A stretch of 64,000 bases of DNA from JAJDXO01 sp965221855. GTDB lineage: Bacteria; Pseudomonadota; Alphaproteobacteria; Rhodospirillales; UBA2165. Shown here piece after piece: positions 36,481 through 43,659 of the stretch. Position 1 is the first letter of the stretch. Every line of letters begins with the position of its first letter. The notes below the pieces were generated by a model. The model searched no databases. It had not been told where the DNA came from and saw only the letters and a list, made by a program, of their open reading frames with translations. The stretch covers positions 372,001 through 436,000 of the forward strand of contig CBDCSV010000008.1 of assembly GCA_965221855.1 (NCBI GenBank), written 5' to 3'. Position numbers and translations under genes: made by a program.

Positions 36481-37020
36481 CTATTTCAGTACTTGCGGAA
36501 TGCCCGCCGTCACCAGGATCACATGATCCGAGGCCTGGGCGATACGTTGGTTGAGAATACCGGCGCGGTTCATGAATGCCCGGCCGAGTTCGGTATCGGG
36601 GATTATCCCGCCGCCAACCTCGTTGCTTACGGTCACCACCGGAAACGGCGCTGTGCGAAGCGCCGTTTCGAGCTCGCTGGCCGACCGGTCAACGTCGTTC
36701 CCGGCGTGCATCAGGTTGGACAGCCAAAGGGTCAGGCAATCGAGCAGAACGGGCCGCTGCCGTCCATCGCCCGCCAAACGGGACAGGGCGGCCGCAACTT
36801 CCAACGGCTCCTCGATCGTCTCCCAACCATCGCCCCGCCGGTCGCGGTGCGCGGCGATCTTGCGGCGCATTTCTTCATCCCCGGCCGTCGCGGTCGCCAA
36901 ATAGACACCGCCGCCCGCGGCTTCGATCAGGCTCTCGGCGTACATGCTCTTGCCCGACCTGGCGCCGCCGAGCACCAGCGTCGTGCCCTCCAGTCCGTTT
37001 GAGCCGGGAGTTTCCGGCAT
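36481..37020 (-). CDS. cobU: Bifunctional adenosylcobinamide kinase/guanylyltransferase
   Basis: A 179-residue CobU/CobP protein that phosphorylates adenosylcobinamide and transfers GMP to give adenosylcobinamide-GDP. The P-loop is GGARSGKSMYAE near residues 17-28. Other signatures are VYLATATAGDEEMRRKIAAHRDRRG, LLDCLTLWLSNLM and VSNEVGGGIIPDTELGR. ATG 37020 is fixed by GGAGGAGG just upstream. It is the first gene after the second B12 riboswitch, whose B12 box ends about 50 bases before the start. Confidence 0.94.
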   Translation of the reverse strand: MPETPGSNGLEGTTLVLGGARSGKSMYAESLIEAAGGGVYLATATAGDEEMRRKIAAHRDRRGDGWETIEEPLEVAAALSRLAGDGRQRPVLLDCLTLWLSNLMHAGNDVDRSASELETALRTAPFPVVTVSNEVGGGIIPDTELGRAFMNRAGILNQRIAQASDHVILVTAGIPQVLK

Positions 37021-37065
37021 GCAGTCCTCCTCCACCCGAGGGGATGGTCCGTGTCCGCCGCGCCG

Positions 37066-37230
37066 GGGAGGTCTCCTGGCTGGTGCTGTTTGGTCCAAAC
37101 GCCTTCCCGGCCGATGCCAGTGGCTCATCGGCGTAACGCCGATGGGTGTGGACCAAGCACGTCACAGTTGCGGGGGCAGCGCCGGAATTGCACCGGCTTC
37201 CCTGTCCCGGCGGGATTTCGAGACGCTATC
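37066..37230 (-). promoter_or_regulatory. Cobalamin riboswitch of the leftward cob operon
   Basis: Read on the minus strand, the leader shows GGGAAGCCGGTGCAATTCCG, GCTGCCCCCGCAACTGTGA, a GCCACTGGCATCGGCCGGGA segment and the B12 box AGCCAGGAGACC. GTCTC near 37220-37224 pairs with GAGAC at 37071-37075 as P1. A variable hairpin (CATCGGCGTTACGCCGATG) sits between the CAACTGT and GCCACTGG blocks. It should repress cobU-cobW-cobN-cobO-cobQ. Because the ribosome binding site is only about 40 bases downstream, translational control is likely. Confidence 0.94.
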
Positions 37231-37256
37231 ACGCGGATTCGGCCGGCGCAAAGAGT

Positions 37257-37889
37257 TCAGGCGGAGCCCAGAACTCCCGGATCTTCATTGACTCCGATGA
37301 CCTGCCAGCCATCCGCATCGCCCGTTTCCCGGATCCGCGTGATCGACAGAGGATCCACCTCCAGGGCGAGCGATTCGGCGAGGGCTGCCGGCTTGGCGAT
37401 GACCAACGCGGCCCGGATGGGCCCGGCATGGGCCACGAGAATCAGATCGCCGTCGGGGAAGCGATTTCCCACATCGGCGATCGCGCCCGCGACCCGTTTC
37501 GTCATTTCGGCGTAGCTCTCGCCGCCCGGCGGCGCGGCTCCGACGGGATCGTTCCAGAATTCGAGGTCTTCCCGTTCGGCGAGATCGCTCCAGCGCCGCC
37601 CCTCCCACTCGCCAAAATCCTGTTCCATCAAGGCGGGAACCGTTTCAAGCCTTGCCGAGCGGTCTTTGGCCGGGCGGTCCTTGGCCGCCTGGAGCGCCGC
37701 CGCGGTCCGCTCGGTCCGGCTCAGCCCGGTGGCGACCCAGGTGGCGTCGTCGGGAAGGCAGCCGGCACAGGCCAGGATTTTCTCCTCATTCGATAGATCG
37801 CACTCGGGATCGTTCCGGCCGTTGATGCACAGCCGCGCGTCTTCCGTCACGGGCGCATGGCGAATCCACCACCACGTGCGGCTGCCCAT
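37257..37889 (-). CDS. Histidine phosphatase family protein, probable alpha-ribazole phosphatase
   Basis: A 210-residue phosphoglycerate mutase-like phosphatase: catalytic RHA motif in WIRHAPVTED (residues about 8-17), INGRNDPECDLS, and a second His in ILVAHAGPIRAAL. In the cobalamin pathway this family (Salmonella CobC) removes phosphate from alpha-ribazole or adenosylcobalamin 5'-phosphate. The function is inferred from position: its ATG overlaps the cobS stop (ATGA). It ends just before the second riboswitch, so it is outside that regulon unless read from cobS. Confidence 0.82.
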   Translation of the reverse strand: MGSRTWWWIRHAPVTEDARLCINGRNDPECDLSNEEKILACAGCLPDDATWVATGLSRTERTAAALQAAKDRPAKDRSARLETVPALMEQDFGEWEGRRWSDLAEREDLEFWNDPVGAAPPGGESYAEMTKRVAGAIADVGNRFPDGDLILVAHAGPIRAALVIAKPAALAESLALEVDPLSITRIRETGDADGWQVIGVNEDPGVLGSA

Positions 37890-38692
37890 CAGAGGGCCGC
37901 CGCCGCCAGAACGAAGATGACGGTCTCGACAGCCTGCTGAGACGCGCCGAGCACGTCGCCGGTCTGCCCGCCCAGCCAGCGGCTTGTCCAGGCAATCAGT
38001 CCGATCACCACAGCCAGTGAAATGACGGTGAGCAGCAGGCCGAACCAAAAGCCGAAAGCCACCAGGGCCACCAAGACGCCAACCCCCAATGCCGTCATGG
38101 CGTGTCCGAAGCCGGGCTGTCCGGCGGCGACGCTCAGGCCGTCTTCGCGGGCATGGGGAACATGATGCATAATCGGCGGCAAGAGGCCGCGTGACAGCGC
38201 CGCCGCGCCGATGACCGCCCAGACGGCCGCGCTCAGGGAGGTCTCGGCGACCACCGCCAGCGATGCCCACTTTATGCCGATGATGAAGACGAGACCCAGC
38301 ACGCCATAGGTGCCGATTCGGCTATCCCGCATGATGCGGAGAATGTCTTCCCTGGTGTGGCCTCCGCCGAAACCGTCGCAGAGGTCCGCCAACCCGTCCT
38401 CGTGCAGGCCGCCGGTCACCAAAACCATGGACCCAAGGGCAACCGGCACGGCCACCGCCGCCGGCAGGCCGATCCAACTCATCAACGCCAGGACCGCGGC
38501 GCCGGCCAGGCCGATGATCAAGCCGATGAGCGAGAAAAGCCGGGCCGACCGCGCGATGTCGACCCGATCTTGCGGCGGCAAAGGGACGGGAACGGCGCTC
38601 AGGAGGCCGGCCGCGACGCGCAAGTCGTCCAGCCATTCCCGGAACGGCCCCGGCTTGCCTGAATCGTAAGGGGTCTGCTCGTCAGCCGGCAT
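37889..38692 (-). CDS. cobS: Adenosylcobinamide-GDP ribazoletransferase (cobalamin synthase)
   Basis: A 267-residue integral membrane protein of the CobS/CobV family. It has about six hydrophobic segments and the signatures FSLIGLIIGLAGAAV and TGGLHEDGLADLCDGFGGG followed by RIMRDSRIGTYG. It joins adenosylcobinamide-GDP with alpha-ribazole in the last step of loop assembly. It is divergent from cobT, the gene that makes alpha-ribazole phosphate, and coupled to the phosphatase gene by a four-base overlap. Confidence 0.95.
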   Translation of the reverse strand: MPADEQTPYDSGKPGPFREWLDDLRVAAGLLSAVPVPLPPQDRVDIARSARLFSLIGLIIGLAGAAVLALMSWIGLPAAVAVPVALGSMVLVTGGLHEDGLADLCDGFGGGHTREDILRIMRDSRIGTYGVLGLVFIIGIKWASLAVVAETSLSAAVWAVIGAAALSRGLLPPIMHHVPHAREDGLSVAAGQPGFGHAMTALGVGVLVALVAFGFWFGLLLTVISLAVVIGLIAWTSRWLGGQTGDVLGASQQAVETVIFVLAAAAL

Positions 38693-38720
38693 GAAACACC
38701 GTGGGCTTAATATGTGGCGT

Positions 38721-38768
38721 GCGCCATCTCATCCGCCCAGTATTGCGCCATCTCATCCGCCCAGTATA
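38721..38768. repeat. Tandem 24-bp repeat in the cobS/cobT promoter region
   Basis: Two adjacent copies (38721-38744 and 38745-38768) of a 24-base unit starting GCGCCATCTCATCCGCCCAG; only the last base differs (T or A). They lie in the 116-bp gap between the divergent cobS and cobT genes, and the second unit overlaps a promoter-like sequence for cobT. Confidence 0.9.
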
Positions 38769-38770
38769 TA
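38743..38770 (+). promoter_or_regulatory. Candidate sigma-70 promoter of cobT
   Basis: TTGCGC (38743-38748) and TATATA (38765-38770) with 16-bp spacing, 38 bp before the cobT ATG. The -35 box is created across the junction of the two tandem 24-bp repeats, and the last base of repeat two completes the -10 box. Prediction from sequence only. Confidence 0.45.
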
Positions 38771-38808
38771 GTGCCGCCCGAAATTTCCCCACCCGGCATC
38801 AAAACGCC

Positions 38809-39837
38809 ATGAGCCTGTCATTCTCCCGTCCCCGGAATTTCGACGACATCAGATCCTTTCTGACCCGCCTGCCCGCCGTGGATTCGACGGCACAGGCGGC
38901 GGCGGCGGCGCGAGAACCCCAATTGACCAAACCGCCCGGCTCGCTCGGCCGATTGGAGGACATCGCCTCGTGGCTCAGCGGCTGGCAGGGCGGGCACCCG
39001 CCCACGCTCGACCGGCCCGGCGTGCTGGTGTTTGCCGGCAATCATGGGGTGACGGCTCAGGGCGTCTCGGCGTTTCCAAGCGAGGTGACGGTTCAGATGG
39101 TGGCGAACTTCGCCGGCGGCGGCGCCGCGATCAATCAACTGTCGGATGTCGCGGGGGCCGATCTTTCGGTCATCGATATCGATCTTGACCGGCCGACCGA
39201 CGACTTTTCCCAGGGGCCCGCGATGAGCGAAAAGGAATGCGTCGACGCCTTCGGCACGGGGATGGAAGCCGTCGATCCGGACTGGGACGCGGTGGCGCTC
39301 GGGGAGATGGGAATCGGGAATACCACATCGGCGGCCGCCATTGCGCACGCGGTCTGCCGCGGCGCGGCGGCCGATTGGGTGGGCCCCGGAACCGGGGTCG
39401 CCGATGCCGCGCTGGCCAGGAAAATCGACGTTGTCGCCGAGAGCGTCGCCCTGCACCGGGCCGCCATGGACGACGGGCTCGAAATTCTGCGCCATCTGGG
39501 CGGCCGGGAACTGGCGGCGCTGGCCGGCGCCATATTCGCGGCCCGCCTTCATCGCGTGCCGGTGGTCCTGGACGGGTATGTGACGGCAGCCGCCGCGGCG
39601 GCGCTTCACGCCGTCCAACCGACCGTCCTGGACCATTGCCTGACCGGACATGTCTCGGCGGAGCCCGGACACACCCTGCTATTGGATTATCTGGGACAGA
39701 AACCGCTGGTAAATCTGGGAATGCGTTTGGGCGAGGCCTCGGGCGCCGCCGTCGCCCTCAATGTGCTCAGGGCCGCCGTGGCCTGTCATACCGGCATGGC
39801 GACGTTTGCCGAAGCCGGCGTCTCGGACAAGGATTAG
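38809..39837 (+). CDS. cobT: Nicotinate-nucleotide-dimethylbenzimidazole phosphoribosyltransferase
   Basis: A 342-residue CobT/CobU-type enzyme that activates dimethylbenzimidazole to alpha-ribazole phosphate. The signatures are TKPPGSLGRLEDIASWL, VFAGNHGVTAQGVSAFPSEVT, GEMGIGNTTSAAAI and VLDGYVTAAAAAALH, with a late region EPGHTLLLDYLGQKPLVNLGMRLGEASGA. ATG 38809 gives the usual N-terminus and length; an upstream in-frame extension passes through the tandem repeats and is not used. No good ribosome binding site is visible. tRNA-Arg lies just downstream on the other strand. Confidence 0.94.
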   Translation: MSLSFSRPRNFDDIRSFLTRLPAVDSTAQAAAAAREPQLTKPPGSLGRLEDIASWLSGWQGGHPPTLDRPGVLVFAGNHGVTAQGVSAFPSEVTVQMVANFAGGGAAINQLSDVAGADLSVIDIDLDRPTDDFSQGPAMSEKECVDAFGTGMEAVDPDWDAVALGEMGIGNTTSAAAIAHAVCRGAAADWVGPGTGVADAALARKIDVVAESVALHRAAMDDGLEILRHLGGRELAALAGAIFAARLHRVPVVLDGYVTAAAAAALHAVQPTVLDHCLTGHVSAEPGHTLLLDYLGQKPLVNLGMRLGEASGAAVALNVLRAAVACHTGMATFAEAGVSDKD

Positions 39838-39843
39838 ACGGAA

Positions 39844-39920
<77 letters not shown>

Positions 39921-39923
39921 CTT

Positions 39924-39953
39924 GGGCGTCATGGGGCGTCATGCGGCGTCAAG
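39924..39953. repeat. Three 10-bp tandem repeats beside tRNA-Arg
   Basis: Units GGGCGTCATG (39924-39933), GGGCGTCATG (39934-39943) and CGGCGTCAAG (39944-39953), three bases upstream of the tRNA 5' end. With a 10-bp period they repeat on the same helical face. Confidence 0.75.
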
Positions 39954-40191
39954 CGCCGCCGACGGGAGCCGGACACTATTGAAATCGGCGCGCCACTGCA
40001 AGTCTCCAACGAGTCCACCTTTACCTGTCTCGGGCACCGATATTCAGGCGCAATCAAGGGGTTCGGTTCGGCGATCGCGGCTGAACCGGGCATCGAGGAA
40101 ACTCTTGAAAAACAAAGGAGGGGCGGGTAATTCCTGTGTCTAATCTGTTGATTTATCCGTATTTTTGATCACCAACAGGGTACTTAGCGCG

Positions 40192-40860
40192 ATGGATTGC
40201 AAGACGATTCGGCCGATTATTGTCGGTGCGGCTCTATTTCTCGGGGGATGTTCCTTTGCTTTGGACACCCTCTGGCCATCGCTGACCGGCGAAGACCCCG
40301 CCGGAGCGGATCAGCCGGCCCAACAGGCTCAAGCGCCCGCGCAAGCCCCAAGCGCACCAGCACCTACACCTGCGCCGCAGGCAACCGCGCAAACCCCGCC
40401 CCAGCCGGGAACCACAAACGTTGAGGCGCCGGGTGCAGCCCCCGGAACGGGCAGCGGCACCTCCGCCGGCCAGAAGGTGGCCGAACTGCGGGGTGATCGG
40501 GCCCTGAACACGGTTGCGGCACCAAGCCGCCCGCCCGCGGCCGGCGGGTCCATCGCCGGCCGACGGCCGCTGGTGGTTATCCGCTTCGATGGTGAGAACG
40601 TCGCCTACGAACAGGCGCTCTACAACGCAGTCAGCCGCGCTTTGGAACGCCGCCCCAACGCAACCTTTGAATTGGTCGCCGTTGCGCCGGCGTCCGGCGG
40701 CGCGGCCCGTCAGGCGCTGAGTTCCAACAGAACACTCCGCGGCGCCGAGAACGTCCTCAGGTCGTTACAAGGCATGGGCCTTCCCGCCCAACGGGTCGAG
40801 GTTTCGGCCCAGCCCTCGGCGCAGGCGACCACCAACGAGGTTCACCTCTACCTCAACTAA
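40192..40860 (+). CDS. Putative lipoprotein with Pro/Ala-rich linker
   Basis: 222 residues. A short signal peptide with lipobox FLGGCS puts the lipidated Cys at about residue 20. Then comes a long low-complexity Ala/Pro/Gln linker (residues about 35-90), and a compact C-terminal domain (about 120-222: PLVVIRFDGENVAYEQALYNAVSRALERRP through VEVSAQPSAQATTNEVHLYLN). The C-terminal region resembles a small alpha/beta periplasmic domain, but I do not recognise it. It is likely tethered to a membrane facing the periplasm. ATG 40192 is chosen for the lipobox distance; the upstream gap has no clear promoter. Confidence 0.7.
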   Translation: MDCKTIRPIIVGAALFLGGCSFALDTLWPSLTGEDPAGADQPAQQAQAPAQAPSAPAPTPAPQATAQTPPQPGTTNVEAPGAAPGTGSGTSAGQKVAELRGDRALNTVAAPSRPPAAGGSIAGRRPLVVIRFDGENVAYEQALYNAVSRALERRPNATFELVAVAPASGGAARQALSSNRTLRGAENVLRSLQGMGLPAQRVEVSAQPSAQATTNEVHLYLN

Positions 40861-40932
40861 CGGCCTGAATATGACAGCGCAACGCCGGGACGAGCGGTCG
40901 CGGCACGTAATGGCCATGGCCGCATTTTGCCG

Positions 40933-41829
40933 ATGAACGCGACCCGACAGGACACTCTCCCCGCTTCGGGCTTCGCCTACCTCGCGGCGCTGACCATCAT
41001 CTGGGGCACGTCATGGCCGATCCTCAAGATCGCGCTGAGCGAAATTCCGCCCTGGACTTTTCGTGGACTGATCGCCCCCACCGCGGCGATCTTCCTGTTC
41101 GGCCTCGGCTATCTCATGAAGGAAGAGCTGACCCGTCCACGCGGGCAGTGGGGTCCGCTGCTGCTCGCCTCGGCGCTCAATATCACCGGCTGGCACATCT
41201 TCAGCGCCTTCGGCCTGTTGCTGGTCAATTCCGGACACGCATCGATCCTCGCCTACACGATGCCGTTATGGGCGGTTCTGATCGGAATATTGTTCACGGC
41301 CGAACGGCCGAGCCTCCAGCGCTATATCGGCCTGGCCTTCGGCATCGCCGGGATCGCGGTTCTGCTGGGCGGCGATCTCGGTGTCTTCGCCTCGTCCCCC
41401 CTCGGCACCCTGTTGATGCTCGGCTCCGCCCTTTCCTGGGGAGCGGGGACGGTGGTCCAGAAGCAGGTGGACTGGCAGATTCCGCCGGTCTCCCTCGCCG
41501 GCTGGCAACTGCTGATCGGCGGCCTCCCCATGACCGTCATCGCCCTGGTCGTCGAGCTGCCCCATTGGGAGCCGGTCTCGACGGCCGCCGTCTGGACGAT
41601 GATCTATATCCTCGTCGTACCGATCGTTTTCTGCTGGTTCGTCTGGTTCAAAATCGTCGCCGCCGCCCCGGTCACGGTTTCCAGCGTTTCGACCCTGCTG
41701 ATCCCGGTCATCGGAGTCGCCAGCGGCAGCGTCGTTCTGGGGGAGGCGGTCGGCTGGCGCGAAGCGGCGGCGCTGATCCTGGTTTGCGTCGCTCTCGGCT
41801 GCGTTTTGATGCCGTCCAGGCGTTCATGA
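40933..41829 (+). CDS. EamA/DMT-superfamily transporter
   Basis: A 298-residue membrane protein with ten hydrophobic segments in two EamA repeats. The first begins FAYLAALTIIWGTSWPILKIAL; the second starts near LGTLLMLGSALSWGAGTVVQK. Members export or import metabolites such as amino acids; the substrate is unknown. ATG 40933 is preferred to the TTG six bases before. Its last codons form one arm of a 20-bp inverted repeat extending into the gap before panC. Confidence 0.88.
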   Translation: MNATRQDTLPASGFAYLAALTIIWGTSWPILKIALSEIPPWTFRGLIAPTAAIFLFGLGYLMKEELTRPRGQWGPLLLASALNITGWHIFSAFGLLLVNSGHASILAYTMPLWAVLIGILFTAERPSLQRYIGLAFGIAGIAVLLGGDLGVFASSPLGTLLMLGSALSWGAGTVVQKQVDWQIPPVSLAGWQLLIGGLPMTVIALVVELPHWEPVSTAAVWTMIYILVVPIVFCWFVWFKIVAAAPVTVSSVSTLLIPVIGVASGSVVLGEAVGWREAAALILVCVALGCVLMPSRRS

Positions 41830-41888
41830 CCCGGCGGTCCGGCCCGGCGTACAACATGCGGTCACACTCGCCTGGACGGCATCAAAAC
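41803..41888. repeat. 20-bp perfect inverted repeat at the EamA gene end
   Basis: GTTTTGATGCCGTCCAGGCG at 41803-41822 is exactly complementary to 41869-41888, with a 46-base spacer. One arm encodes the last residues of the transporter and the other is intergenic, 9 bp before the panC stop. It would form a long stem in transcripts from either strand, but lacks a T tract. Confidence 0.88.
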
Positions 41889-41897
41889 TGAAAAAGC

Positions 41898-42737
41898 TCA
41901 ACCAACCGCCAGGTTGTCTATCAGCCGGGTCTTGCCGAGCCACGCCGCGGCGAGAACGCGCAAATTTGCTGACGGGTCATCGGTCTGTTCGAGCGAGGAG
42001 GCATCCCGAACGGTGAGATAGTCGACCGAGGCGAAGCCCGCTTCGACCAATTCCGCCGCCGCGCCCCGTGCCGCGTCCGCGTGGTCGCCCTTCGAGACCG
42101 CCACATCGGCGACATGTTTCAGCGCCGCCTGCAGCCGCGGCGCGATGGCCCGCTCCTCTTCGGAGAGGTAGGCGTTCCGTGACGACAGCGCGAGACCATC
42201 CGGCTCGCGAACGATGGGACAGCCGACGATCTCGACGGGCAAATCGAGGTCTGCGCTCATTCGCCGGATCACGCACAGTTGCTGATAGTCCTTTTCGCCG
42301 AAATACGCCCTGTGCGGCATCGACTGAATGAGGAGCTTGGAGACCACCGTCGCAACGCCGGTGAAGAATCCGGGCCGAAACTCGCCCTCCAGGATATCGC
42401 CGAGGCCGGTGACCGAGACGCTCGTCGCGCTGCCTTCCGGGTACATTTCACCGATGCCCGGCGCGAATAGGAGGCTGGCCCCTCGGTCTTGCAGGGCTCC
42501 CGCATCCGCTTCCTCGTCCCGCGGATAGACCTCGAAGTCCTCGTTGGGCCCAAACTGCTTGGGATTGACGAAAAGCGTGACGCAGGTGCGGTCCGTTTCC
42601 GTGGTTGCCCGCTCCACCAGGGAAAAGTGACCGGCGTGCAAGGCCCCCATGGTCGGAACCAATCCGACGGAAAAGCCGGAGTTCCGCCAATCCGAGACCT
42701 CCCGACGGAGTTCCTGAACCGTCCTGACGATCCGCAT
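41898..42737 (-). CDS. panC: Pantothenate synthetase
   Basis: A 279-residue enzyme that joins pantoate and beta-alanine with ATP. The nucleotidyltransferase signature is PTMGALHAGHFSLV (HxGH near residues 34-37). VNPKQFGPNEDFEVYPR, GVATVVSKLLI, YFGEKDYQQL and LALSSRNAYLS follow in the usual order. ATG 42737 gives the normal N-terminus MRIVRTVQELR. It follows panB by 17 bp, and the pair forms a leftward pantothenate operon. Confidence 0.95.
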   Translation of the reverse strand: MRIVRTVQELRREVSDWRNSGFSVGLVPTMGALHAGHFSLVERATTETDRTCVTLFVNPKQFGPNEDFEVYPRDEEADAGALQDRGASLLFAPGIGEMYPEGSATSVSVTGLGDILEGEFRPGFFTGVATVVSKLLIQSMPHRAYFGEKDYQQLCVIRRMSADLDLPVEIVGCPIVREPDGLALSSRNAYLSEEERAIAPRLQAALKHVADVAVSKGDHADAARGAAAELVEAGFASVDYLTVRDASSLEQTDDPSANLRVLAAAWLGKTRLIDNLAVG

Positions 42738-42754
42738 CGAGAGGGTTCCAGCGC

Positions 42755-43576
42755 CTATTTTTTGCCGTAGGTATGCTCGTCGGCCGGGAACGAGCGGGCT
42801 TTGACCTCGGCCGCATAGTCGGCGGCGGCTTGACCGATCACGTCCCCCACCTCGGCGAAGCGCTTCACGAACTTGGGCGTGAAATCGTTGAACATGCCAA
42901 TCGCATCCTCGGTGACCAGCACCTGGCCGTCGCATGTGGCGGAGGCGCCAATTCCGATCGTGACCGTCGGGATGGATTCGGTGATGGTCTTGCCGAGATG
43001 CTCGACGACACCTTCGATGACGATGGAAAACGCGCCGGCCTCCGAGATTGCCTTGGCATCGGCCACGATCTTGTTGGCCGTCTCTTCATCCCGGCCTTGC
43101 GATACAAATCCGCCGGCGGCGTGAACCGATTGGGGCATCAAGCCGACGTGCCCCATGACGGGAATGCCCCGTTCAACGAGAAACTTTACCGTCGGCGCCA
43201 TTTCGGCGCCGCCTTCGATCTTGATTCCGGCACAGCCGGTTTCAGCCATCACCCGGGTGCAATTCCGGAACGCCGCCGCCGGAGATTCCTCGTACGTGCC
43301 GAATGGCATATCGACGATGACGCAGGCACGCTTGCTGCCGCGGACCACCGCCGCGCCGTGGGCGATCGCCATATCGAGGGTAACCGCCAATGTGCTGTCC
43401 ATGCCATAGAGCGCCATGCCCATGGAATCCCCGACCAGCAGCAAATCCACATGAGGATCCAGCAGCTTGGCCATGGGCGTTGAATATGCGGTCAGGCAGA
43501 CGATCGGTTCACCGCCCTTGCGGGAGATGATATCGGGTATGGTGACCCGCCGATTGGTGCCGTTGGACGTGCTCAC
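42755..43576 (-). CDS. panB: 3-methyl-2-oxobutanoate hydroxymethyltransferase
   Basis: A 273-residue TIM-barrel enzyme that makes ketopantoate from 2-oxoisovalerate and methylene-tetrahydrofolate. The signatures are ITAYSTPMAK-like LTAYSTPMAKLLD, LLVGDSMGMALYGMDSTL, DMPFGTYE, IKIEGG and HVGLMPQS. The GTG start at 43576 has GGAGG six bases upstream and is preferred to an upstream ATG. An IS256 copy sits 84 bp upstream of this start, between panB and the divergent gamma-glutamyltransferase gene. Confidence 0.94.
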   Translation of the reverse strand: MSTSNGTNRRVTIPDIISRKGGEPIVCLTAYSTPMAKLLDPHVDLLLVGDSMGMALYGMDSTLAVTLDMAIAHGAAVVRGSKRACVIVDMPFGTYEESPAAAFRNCTRVMAETGCAGIKIEGGAEMAPTVKFLVERGIPVMGHVGLMPQSVHAAGGFVSQGRDEETANKIVADAKAISEAGAFSIVIEGVVEHLGKTITESIPTVTIGIGASATCDGQVLVTEDAIGMFNDFTPKFVKRFAEVGDVIGQAAADYAAEVKARSFPADEHTYGKK

Positions 43577-43659
43577 CCTCGTCCTCCAGAGTTTTTGCAC
43601 TGCAAAGAAACGGTTTTTTACCACACCGGGTGGGCCACGTCACGGTCTAGCGATTCTCC

